Origin: Galeruca laticollis
Taxonomy: Eukaryota; Arthropoda; Insecta; Coleoptera; Chrysomelidae
DNA length: 64,000 bases
Direction: 5' to 3'
NCBI GenBank assembly: GCA_963921935.1
Contig: OY998181.1
Location: 139,089,423 to 139,153,422, forward strand
Shown here: in pieces, positions 55,049 through 64,000 of the stretch
Layout of the letters: each line of letters starts with the position of its first letter
Position numbering within the stretch: position 1 is the first letter of the stretch
Made by a program: the position numbers and the translations under genes
The notes under the pieces: generated by a model
What the model was told of the DNA's origin: nothing
Database searches by the model: none
Seen by the model: only the letters and a program-made list of their open reading frames with translations

Positions 55049-55520
55049 CTTAGTTTACACTCGCGTTTCGATCCTGATTCATTCCAGAAGGAACTGAGAT
55101 TTGTCTGATGTAAACGGATATAATCACGATCGGAATCATTTCATTCCATTCCTACATTTTTAGATGGAACTGAATGGTTCACATCCGGAATAAGCTGATG
55201 TAAATGTGTGATTTGGGAATGAATTCAGTATTGCCAACAAGAAATGTAACATAAGTTGGATAAGCATAAATTATTATGTAGTATAAGTAAAGTTAGGCTT
55301 TTTTAAGCATTTACTTTTAATTTATGATTAACAATAAACAACATTTCAAATACATTTTGAGTAATAGTAGAGATCTTTTGTTGAATTATTAATTTACAAA
55401 GTTGACTATCCTGCTTCTTGACTCCTATTCTAACGGAATAAATCAAGTATAAATGGTGGCTCAATTCACTCCATGCTGGAGTGAAACGGGATCAGAACAC
55501 TGAGCTGGATGTAAACTAAG
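55049..55520. mobile_element. MITE-like element, 472 bp
   Basis: CTTAGTTTACA at the left end is inverted at the right end (GTAAACTAAG, 55511-55520), with further weaker complementarity inside. No gene. Target duplication could not be fixed. Confidence 0.55.
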
Positions 55521-55596
55521 TCAATGAGCCATTATTTGCAGGCCATGGTTGTGAAAACATTCAAAAATTAAATTACTGCTGAAACATGTCAACTAT

Positions 55597-56151
55597 TTAC
55601 ACAATCGCAGAGAAAGTACACATCGTTAAGTGGTACTTTGGGGGTAATTCTGAAAAAAATACTATAAATCTGTTTATAGTGGCTTTTGCAGATACGGAAG
55701 TGAATGGTTTTGTCTCATTATGAAAATTTAAGAAATAATTTAAGTTATCTAATAAACTGCAGTCATCTGTCTCACAATTCGTGTTGTAGTTCTTGACTAT
55801 CATTGCATAAGCTTTCTTTTTACAGACAGTATGTACTTTAAAAAGCTTGGGTATTATACTATGTTTAACTACTTTTGGTGGTGTATGATGTAAGGGTGGA
55901 AATGGTAAAGCTAATTTAAGTCTTTTGTGTAATATACTTGTAAATGCATCATCATCAAAATGATCTTCACACAACCTTTGATCGTTGGATGTATAAGGAA
56001 GTTCTAAAATTTTATACCACCTTTGATTAATGTCAGACAGAAATTTGAAACATGTTTTGTTCTTAAACTCCAAATTGTGAAGTGCCCAAAAATATTTACT
56101 ATTACAATTTTTTGCAATACAATTATGATGAAATATATTTGGTGACGACAT
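55597..56151 (-). CDS. THAP-domain protein, 184 residues
   Basis: An intact frame with ATG at 56151. A divergent THAP zinc finger occupies residues 11-75: C11 and C16, the FKFLSD core, Trp45 (QRWYKILEL), and C61/H64 (LCEDHF), followed by a LALPFP box in place of the usual AVP. The remaining 110 residues are basic and hydrophobic without a known domain, and no catalytic part of a transposase is seen. It could be the first exon of a THAP-type transposase or a host DNA-binding protein. It sits outside the nearby MITE. Confidence 0.6.
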   Translation of the reverse strand: MSSPNIFHHNCIAKNCNSKYFWALHNLEFKNKTCFKFLSDINQRWYKILELPYTSNDQRLCEDHFDDDAFTSILHKRLKLALPFPPLHHTPPKVVKHSIIPKLFKVHTVCKKKAYAMIVKNYNTNCETDDCSLLDNLNYFLNFHNETKPFTSVSAKATINRFIVFFSELPPKYHLTMCTFSAIV

Positions 56152-57182
56152 TTTGAATGTTCACTTCTATTTACTTTATTAGAACTAAAATCCTAAATAA
56201 ATTAAAATAATCCTACTCAACCTTGTCAGACCATAACCATATTTTTATCAATTTTTAATTTGACAAACACAAGTTATTGGTCAGTGGGTATAGAGACGTT
56301 GAGCCTATCCCCTCTTCAAGCTATTCGAGGGGAGTTCTAATGCTATCTTTAAGCAGGCCATCCATTAAGCACTTATTAAAATGCAATACCCAAGATATAT
56401 TTTTTCCCATTACTGTATGATCTTGCAATGATCCGAAAATGATGATTTGTATCTACGTTTCTGGTTTCTTGAACAGTAATAATATATTTTGTGAGTTTTT
56501 TCTTCCATTGCAATAAGCAAAATGCCAACAGACCTATGTTATTAGGAGCCATTTATTAATTACGTAAGGATACCGTGGGGGAGGGCAAGTTAAAAAAATC
56601 TCAACATGTTCTTATTTTAGAGGGGACTAAAACCTATTCTTACATAATACAGTAGAACCTCCATAAGTTGAATTTGAAGGGAAACACCAAAAAAATCGAG
56701 TTTTAGAGTTTTCGACTCATGGAGCACTTCAACTTTTGTAAACATGTATACATGCGCATGTTAACGTCAGTCATAAATTCCTTTATCATTTCATAGTAGT
56801 GCTGGGACATTGTCCAGAAATATCAATGTTGATCATCAACAGTGACATCGAAAGCAAACATCTATGTCGTAAAAACATCCAATGTAGAACATCGATGTTC
56901 TCTTTACATGGATGTTAAAAAATAAATAATATCCATATAATAATTATCAAAAATCAAACATATAATTTAATTTCGATCTAAATATTATATTTGTAATGAT
57001 TGCGATAAAATTAATTCAGGCTCCAAATGGATTGTAAGAAAGGTAACTTAGAAAGTTGCTTCCCTTGCAAGCTATTTCATTTTTTGGCCATGCCTTAGAA
57101 AAGAGATGTTTAGATGGAACGGAAGTAGCTAAAACAGTTACCAATTTTAAAGCTTATTGTGTTAGATTCGGATACATGAAAG
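56152..57182. other. Unassigned; possible pogo/Tigger-like end near 56650
   Basis: CAGTAGAACCTCCATAAG at 56650 resembles the ends of pogo/Tigger-type elements, which insert at TA. No matching right end or transposase was found. No other gene recognised. Confidence 0.35.
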
Positions 57183-60100
57183 GATGAAAGAAAGAAATTT
57201 ATTCATCTGTGAGACTTATACATTACATACTTATACAAATATACAGTGTATAAACCTATTCGACTAGTCAATTACACGAAAACAAAAGTATGATTAAGAA
57301 AATAACACATAAAAACAGAAAATACAACGATGATTGAGGAATATAATTATATCTAAAATTATTTTAATACATATATTGGACTAACACTGTTTTGAAGAAT
57401 TGAGGAATTCCTCTACACTGTAAAATATATGATCAGCTAAGTGGACCTTTTTTCCAAAGCTGTTGAAGTTATTGAGATGTGTATCCACTATGTTACTGAA
57501 CTTGTTGAGGCATTTGATTCCAATGTGTCTCGGTGAATGTTGACCTATTTCTAGACATGAAAATGGCTGATGAATATTTGTTTTATTCCCAGTATTATAG
57601 GAATGTATGTCTTTATTCTTGATAAGAAAATGCTAATTTTTTTTTCAATTGAAACATGTCGCATCCACCAAAAAGTTATTAGCGACAATACAATAATATA
57701 CCATTAGATCTTATACAATAAGTTTATAGATTTTAAATAGTCTATGATTCGCCTATGATATTGACAGTCTTGTCTGAGGAGAACTTCCAAACTGTTTGCA
57801 AAATTATTTGTTGATTGTTCGACTGTGTATTTTGGGCATGAAATAAGGACATGTTTTATGCTATCTACGACATTACACGTTGTACACATAGGGGGTTCAC
57901 TATTTGTGAATAAATAGGACCTAGTCGAAGCCGTGTTAATATAACTTGTATTTTCCTATTTTTAGTAGTAGGTTGCCATGGAGATATATTACTGTTTACT
58001 TCCCTTAGCTTTGATCTGGAATTCGACCACTCTCGTTCCCACGAACTATACACTTTCATTTTAAAGAATGCTTTTAAAGGAAAGGTAGAATGTTCGCTGT
58101 TTACCATGTTGAAGGAAATTGATTATGTTTCCAGACACAGTTAAATAGTTGGAGAAGGAGTGCTTTCGCAGATTCAGGAAGTTGTTTTAAGAATGTGACT
58201 GGGATATCATCTGGTCCAGGGCTAGCATCTTTCATGCTATAAAGTTCGTTTTCAAGTTCCTCCATAGAGAAGGGTATGTTTAGTGGAGAGTTTTCGACTT
58301 TGTCTTGAAGTAGTTCTGAATTTTCCACAACTAATCTGTTTTCAAGGAAGGTATTATCATAATTGCAGTTTGAAGACAAACTTTTAAAGTGATGGGCTGC
58401 GTCATTAATCTTTAGTCGAGATAATATTGGTGTATACTTTAGTCCTGAAACTTTTCTTATTATTTTCCATACTTCACTGATGAGAGTGGCGCTGTTTATT
58501 TCGGAAACATATTTTGATGTTGTCTTAGCTGTTTTGATGACAAGCTGTGCCTTCGCTTTTAGCCTTTTGAAATCTATTTTATTTTCGATTGTCTTGTGCC
58601 TCTTGTACTTAAGTGCTGTTTTGGCGGCACGAATAGACGTATGACATTCCGTATTCCACCATGGTACAGTATGAAACGAGCCCCATATAATGTTGTGACT
58701 ATTAAAATCTACTATAATGCGAGGAACCGGTATCTGACTAAACAAATCTTTTTGTTCGTTGTAAGTTGTAGGAGTGCTTGACGGTAGATAGAGATTACAA
58801 ATGAAATAAACATTGTCTGACTTAATTTTAACAACTATGGCTTCCAAGTTAGTTGTTACGGGAAATAAACTTGCTTCTAAAGTATCCTTAACTAATGCTG
58901 CCACGCCACCACTCGGTAAATTGTTGGTTGCGACTCTATATTTTCGAAAGCATTTGAATGATACAGAGTTATATATTTTTTGAGGGTTTAAGTTGGATTC
59001 TTGCAGACATATTATGCCCGTAGTTTGTTCAGCAATAATGAGTTGAAGCATAGCAAGGCGATGGAAAAATCCATCAATATTCCATTGTAGTATTGATGTG
59101 AATTTAAGGAATTAATTTGTATATGTTAATTCTGGCTTAACTTAGAGGCGTCGATTTCGTCATCTGAGAAATTACCACCGAGCTGAGTGAAAATTTTCTT
59201 TTTAAGTAAAGTTAGTTTGCGCTTCGTTGATTTGTCTTTTACGTGGGGATATATTAGACGTAGCATACTAGTCAGTGCTAAAATATCTTGTAGTGTACTC
59301 TTTTATAATCCTAATGGGATCGGAAGATCCGCTTAGACTGCTTAGCAAAAGAATTAGTTGATCGAAATTGAGCACAAATGGACAAGACTGGTTTTCGATA
59401 AATGTTTTGGCCGGTTCAAGTGATTGTATTAAGTTTAAATTGCTATCTTCATTTTTTGAGTTAGAGTTGTACTTTGGCTTCTTTGCTTTTGACTTATATT
59501 TTGGTACAGGGAATTCATTGAACTGTGTGATAGGTGGACTCACTTCAGGTGAAACGATTTCGTCGAAATTTCATTTTGGTTGGCTTGTATCGACAGTTGC
59601 TTGAGAAGTTTCCATAGTTGTAAGTATTTGTGGGTTATCAGAGACAGCTTTTGTATTTGTTGGTGCGTTACTGTATTTGTTTGAGACGGTGCTGAAGGAA
59701 TTTCATTTGATACATGCGGAAGTACTGTAGGTTGTATTATAGGTTCAGAACATTGAGATGCTATGTGGCCTTGTTTTTTGCAATTGTAGAAAACTATATT
59801 TTGTAGGAAGTGTTGTCGAAATCAAGTATAAATGAATCTGGAAGCTGTAAGTTGTGTGGGCTGACGAATACTTGTCTTGTGAGTAAATTCCGGTAGATAT
59901 GCACCAATTCTCAGGAATGTCTTGGGTGAAACGGGGGCTAAACCAATTTTTTGTAATTCAATAATCAGTATATTATGAGGTATAGATGGGCACACATTTG
60001 AGAGAACAATTCCTTCTGCTGGTGATATTAGTTTTCTAGCACTGACTACCATTCCATTAACTTCTATTTGTCCGTAGTCATTCATGAAAGTTTCTACTAG

Positions 60101-60300
60101 ATGTTTTTTGGATGGTTTATACTACCCAGAGGAATTAGGTAATCTTGAAGACGAGTGTTTTCTAATGCACTGACGACGATTGCTTGTTCTTTTGAAGGGA
60201 ATATGGGGATTGAAACTGCTGATGAATAGGTTTCGGGAAATATCTGATCTAGACTGAGAATGTGGAAGAGTCGAAACATTTTGGTTGGGGTTCATGATGA
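57183..60300 (-). pseudogene. I-like LINE, internally deleted
   Basis: ORF1 (about 60290-59270) spans three frames. A CCHC-type knuckle (NCKKQGHIASQC) near 59790 has its first Cys replaced by Phe. ORF2 (59051-58101) starts with an AP-type endonuclease (ICLQESNLNP, SGGVAALVKD), jumps within a DFNSHNIIWGS region to the RT linker (WWNTECHTSIRAAK), and reaches the RT start (SPGPDDIPVTFLK). The RT core and most of RNase H are gone. The reading resumes at 58107-57704 with the C-terminal zinc cluster CTTCNVVDSIKHVLISC. The 3' end is at about 57183, with TTTCTTTC repeats. Confidence 0.85.
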
Positions 60301-60695
60301 AGTGTCCGAAAAATAATACGGCCCTGTTACCTGATAAAACTTGTGTATGGGTCTGCGATAGTAATTATCCAGCTAATGAGACCGGTTTCTTATCAATAAC
60401 AATATAAAATGAATGAAACTGAAATTGTTTAATACACAGATATCGTACACTTTGTTGTCAATAATTTAATTTTGAAAATACCAGCAAATGCACTTACTGT
60501 TGTAAAAGTATCTCTACACAAAATTCACAATTATTACTTTGTTAACACTTAGCAACTTTGAAAATAATCAGAGCCCACATTGAACACAGATTTTCTGTAT
60601 TCGGTCAGGGCTGAACTGCTCATTTTGTTTTGTGTACAGAATTAATTGACATATAAAAAGACTAGGTGATGTTAGTATCCCTGCTTTTTTTTACA
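60301..60695. other. Probable LINE 5' leader / junction
   Basis: No gene. It lies between the 5' end of the I-like LINE and the truncated 3' end of the next LINE. Confidence 0.4.
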
Positions 60696-63227
60696 GTGGC
60701 TTACACAATGTTGCTGTTGGCACATTATACATAGCCCTCATAATTTTTTTCTGAGCTTTGAAGGCTCTATCGAAGTGTGGTGATGCACCCCAGAATATCA
60801 AGCCATATTGATGGGATGATTGTACCAATCTATAATAGAGAAGTTTCAATACGTGAATTGATACTGTTTACTTTAAGTTTCTTATCATATAACAGCAAGT
60901 GCTTAGTTTTGTTGTCACGGTATCTATGTGAGATTCCCAAGTAAGTTTGGAATCTACAGTTATTCCTAAAATTTTTATAGTTTCTACACTTTTGATGGAT
61001 TGGTTATCTATATGTAGGTAAAATTCATAATCTGGTGTAACATTTCTCGGCAGAAAACACATGTAATGTGTTTTTGTTGCATTTAACGCTAGACTATTCT
61101 CCTTACAATAATGGTTTAATTCATAAGATGTCCTATTACTGTTTACAATAAGTTGTTCGATTTGAGTATTTGCCATAAGTATATTGGTATCATCAGCATA
61201 TTGTATGATTTCATTTGGGGTCGAACAGAATTTGCTAATATCACTGACAAATATTATAAAGAATAAAGGGCCAAGTATCGAACCTTGTGGCACCCTCATC
61301 ATGGATTGGAGTGGATCAGATCTAGCATTGTTGTTTATGATGACTTAAGTTCCATTTGATAGATACGATCCTGTCCAATCATAAGGTTTTCGACATATTG
61401 CCATTCCATACATCTTCCTCAGTAAGAGATTGTGATCTACCGTGTTAAATGCTCAGCTGAGATCATAGAAAAGTCCCAAAGTATGACATACACATTATCT
61501 ACAGGAAAATTGGTGAAAAAATTATCTATACAAGTGGAAGTTGTCCTTGTTGTATTCTGGTTGGAACATTTATATGATGCCTGATATTGAACTCCTTCAA
61601 CACATTGACCAGACAACTTTTTTGGCTACTATTATTCAGAAAGTTTACATTAAAGTCACCACAGATAAAATATTGATCATTATTACAATAGAGGTCAAGT
61701 TATTGGAGTCTGGAGGTCTGTACACAGTAAGAATGAATAAAGACTTTTTCGAATCTAGTTTTGTTTTTCCACCACATACCTCAAATTCACCTTCAACCCA
61801 CAATTTTTTTAAATTCACTGATTCGAAACTTAAATCATTTATTATGTCGGTCTTGATAAATATGCAAGTGCCCCCTTTTTCGTTTCTAATACATGGGATG
61901 TGTGCTACAAGTTTGAAATTTTTTATGGAAGTTACATCTATACAATTAGAATCAAGCCAGTGTTCAGTAACACAGAATATTTACATTTTCTTTTTCCATA
62001 ATTAAATTTAGATCTGGACATTTCTTAGCTAACCCACCCTGTATGTTGATATGCAGAATAGTTAAAGTTATTGAGGTATGTTTTGTTTGGTACATGTTTT
62101 CTTGTGTGGGTGTCCTGTTAACTCATATTTCTGTATTATTTCCGAATTGAGAGCTTTGATGAGAATATACCCGTTGATGTTCATTTGTTGTTCCATTGGT
62201 TTTGGTTTTTGGTTTGCATTGTGCTCTACATTATTTTTAGATTGTATATTTACGTAAAATCCACCTCTCTATTGTCTTGATATCCTCTGTATTTCCTAAA
62301 ATCGGATCTTTTATATGTGACACTTTTTGGCCAAGATGTTGGTTTGTATATATCCTCTTTGCTGTTCCAATCAATACCAAACATAAACATTTCGTTTGAT
62401 TTTCCTTGGTTGGTAGTTGTTTGTGTTTTTGAAGGGCTCCTATTTTTGTATAAAGTTCTTTATGTCCTCTTCAGTAATGTGTCTTCTTATTCTATATAGA
62501 TATAACCAAGCTTTTCTTTCAACAGCAAACTCCCTATCTTCTGTTGTTCCTTCTCCAATTAATTTCTTCCTTTCAGTGCCTTTGTAATACTTCTTGGTAG
62601 GAATCTTTCTATTATTTTTATTTTTACTTAAGTTTAATATATCATCCGCTATTTTTCGTTGTTCTTCTAAATTAGATAGTTTCTTATTATTGATTTGTAA
62701 ATTTGGAATTTTTTTATCACCCTGTATTATAGATACAATTTGTTTACTAATACCTGGCTTATGCTGTTCAATATTAATTTTGACATTTTCCTTATCTCCA
62801 CAGTCTTTATCCACTGTAGGTTTTTGTGGGGTCTCCAGTTTTATTAATATATCAAGTTTTTCTTGTAACAGCTTTTTATTTTCTTGGAATAGTCTCATAT
62901 TATATTCCAAAATTTTATATTTACTTTCTGCTTTATATATCATTTTTCGCAGCAAATTGTTTTCAAATAATATTTTATATATCCTCTTCATTTTTATGAG
63001 TTGGTTTATTTGGTTTCATTTATTTGGGGAATAGAAATTGGGACTCAAATTTTCCTCTTCATTGCATTTTTTTTCAATACACAAAGCTGGATTTTCACAA
63101 CAAACTTTCCTTTGGGAACAGCTGTTATGAAACACTGCTTCACATTTAACCTTTTTTGTCACTTTTTTTTACCACAATAATTACATATTTTATTCAGAGC
63201 ACTTAAAATAACGCCCGACTCTGCCAT
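60696..63227 (-). pseudogene. PHD-finger LINE copy with EN-to-RT deletion
   Basis: ORF1 starts at 63227 (MAESGVILSALNKICNYCG) with a PHD-like Cys/His cluster crossing a frame break. It continues at 62991-62440 with a coiled coil (LLQEKLDILIKLETPQ) and the RRM-like start WLYLYRIRRHITEEDIKNF. The endonuclease is readable at about 62005-61560 (TEHWLDSN, VYRPP, GDFNVNFL). Directly after it, near 61490, the frame enters the middle of RT (LFYDLS...FNTVDHNLLL), so roughly 1 kb of linker and RT fingers is missing. RT motifs VPQGSILGPLFF and YADDTNILM are intact (61302-60868). Sequence ends inside the C-terminal region near 60700. Closest relative in the window: 8.3-12.0 kb. Confidence 0.85.
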
Positions 63228-63239
63228 GATTGAACTACC

Positions 63240-63545
63240 AAGCCAATTCCCAAAGTTAGTTGCGAGGATTCACATTAAATTTGTAAAGAAAGTACTATAA
63301 TGTATAAATAGGCTGGGTTATGTGAAAATAACTTAGCTGTAGCTTCAATAATAACTTGAAATTAGAGTATAATAAACTTGGCTGTTAAAATTAGTGATTG
63401 AAACTGAATTTGGCTGGACTTTCAGTACACTATTATTATACCTGTTACAACACAGCAGTAGTGGTAGTAGAAGTAGTAGTACTCAAATTCCTAAAATACA
63501 GTAATATAACTAATTTTATAAAATTCTAATAAAATATTACTTACG
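63240..63545. other. Unassigned; leader of LINE and/or BEL/Pao LTR
   Basis: No gene. The 3' LTR of the BEL/Pao element would be expected somewhere in 63250-63735, but its edges could not be fixed. Confidence 0.35.
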
Positions 63546-63645
63546 GTTGTCTCTATCGTTTCAATTTCTCAAATGACAAATTTTTTCTGACATCCTTCAA
63601 ATTTTAGTTTGAAGGTAGTATCTACACTACTTCGATAGAGACAAC
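63546..63645. repeat. 100-bp element with 13-bp inverted ends
   Basis: GTTGTCTCTATCG (63546-63558) is perfectly inverted at CGATAGAGACAAC (63633-63645). An inner perfect inverted pair CCTTCAAA / TTTGAAGG (63594-63601, 63608-63615) lies near the middle. It may be a tiny MITE or a structured part of an LTR. Confidence 0.8.
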
Positions 63646-63739
63646 TTAAAGTCTTACAGTATAAATTAACGTATTCTACAGTATGAAATAATATAAAACA
63701 ATAAATTAACAATTGCTTTTAAAAAAGTCAGTTAGCGTA

Positions 63740-64000
63740 CTATTCTTCACACTCCCGCCCGGTACAGGTCTTTTGGACTGAAGACGCTGTACCATCTTCT
63801 AATTGTTTTCCTTTGAGGGGTAGCAAGGCGAGCTTAACAACAGGCCTTTCAAATATACCTGTAACAGTCTGAACTTTTGCTCTTCTGAACTGACCATCTG
63901 GACCTTTCTTCACTTCAATTACTCTGCCCTTTGGCCAATTGCAGCGTGGAAAATCTTTATCACAGATGATCACGATATCCCCCACTTTTACAGGAGAAAC
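63740..64000 (-). CDS. C-terminal end of a BEL/Pao-type pol
   Basis: Open from the window edge (64000) to the stop at 63742-63740, 86 codons. The residues VKVGDIVIICDKDFPRCNWP, then KGRVIEVKKGPDGQFRRAKV and RPVVKLALLPL, form the small beta-rich domain at the end of BEL/Pao integrases (DUF5641 type). It likely helps integrase bind chromatin or DNA. The gene enters from beyond the window, so its integrity cannot be judged. Confidence 0.8.
   Translation of the reverse strand, partial: VSPVKVGDIVIICDKDFPRCNWPKGRVIEVKKGPDGQFRRAKVQTVTGIFERPVVKLALLPLKGKQLEDGTASSVQKTCTGRECEE

Noticed and set aside
61541..62005. Plus-strand 154-codon frame
   Set aside because: Antisense to the endonuclease of the PHD-finger LINE.

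Overview
The window is a piece of an AT-rich animal genome, most likely an insect. The evidence is spliceosomal GT...AG introns, Penelope-like retroelements, several kinds of LINE, a 17.6/297-style Ty3/gypsy element, BEL/Pao, piggyBac, hAT and P-like DNA transposons, and THAP-domain exons. I see no tRNA, rRNA, operon or convincing single-copy host gene. Almost everything I can recognise is a transposable element (TE) at some stage of decay, many nested in one another.

Layout. 0-5.3 kb: a gag fragment, a ~120-bp tandem repeat with stem-loops, a LINE tail, and a piggyBac relic interrupted by a 380-bp insert. 5.3-12 kb: two decayed LINEs arranged head to head. 12-15 kb: Penelope and LINE relics. 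15.1-17.1 kb: a broken member of an uncharacterised DDE-type transposase group. 17-23 kb: mostly unassigned, with a THAP relic and one copy of a dispersed repeat. 23-25.4 kb: a Penelope-like element with reverse transcriptase, GIY-YIG nuclease and a hammerhead-ribozyme core. 25.4-29.3 kb: an internally deleted gypsy element on the minus strand, with its 5' LTR and primer-binding site. 29.9-36.8 kb: a DDE fragment, YqaJ-like exons, a non-autonomous hAT and a LINE RNase H tail. 36.8-43.1 kb: a nest of two P-like elements sharing one 8-bp target, beside a hAT element that contains a head-to-head Penelope dimer. 43-47.6 kb: the second copy of the dispersed repeat, THAP and LINE relics and a Tc1/IS630-like fragment. 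47.8-54.7 kb: two nearly complete DNA transposons (families A and B) coding for distant relatives of the 15-kb transposase. 55-64 kb: a MITE-like element, a THAP reading frame, an I-like LINE, a PHD-finger LINE and the end of a BEL/Pao pol.

The most interesting candidates are: (1) families A and B, each with long terminal inverted repeats, several internal copies of the terminal motif, and one DDE-like protein (family B looks intact); (2) the Penelope inverted dimer bounded by a 12-bp direct repeat, with a hammerhead core in every copy; (3) two P-like elements inserted side by side at the same 8-bp target.

All family assignments come from reading motifs by eye; no database search was run. 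Clade names for LINEs are approximate.
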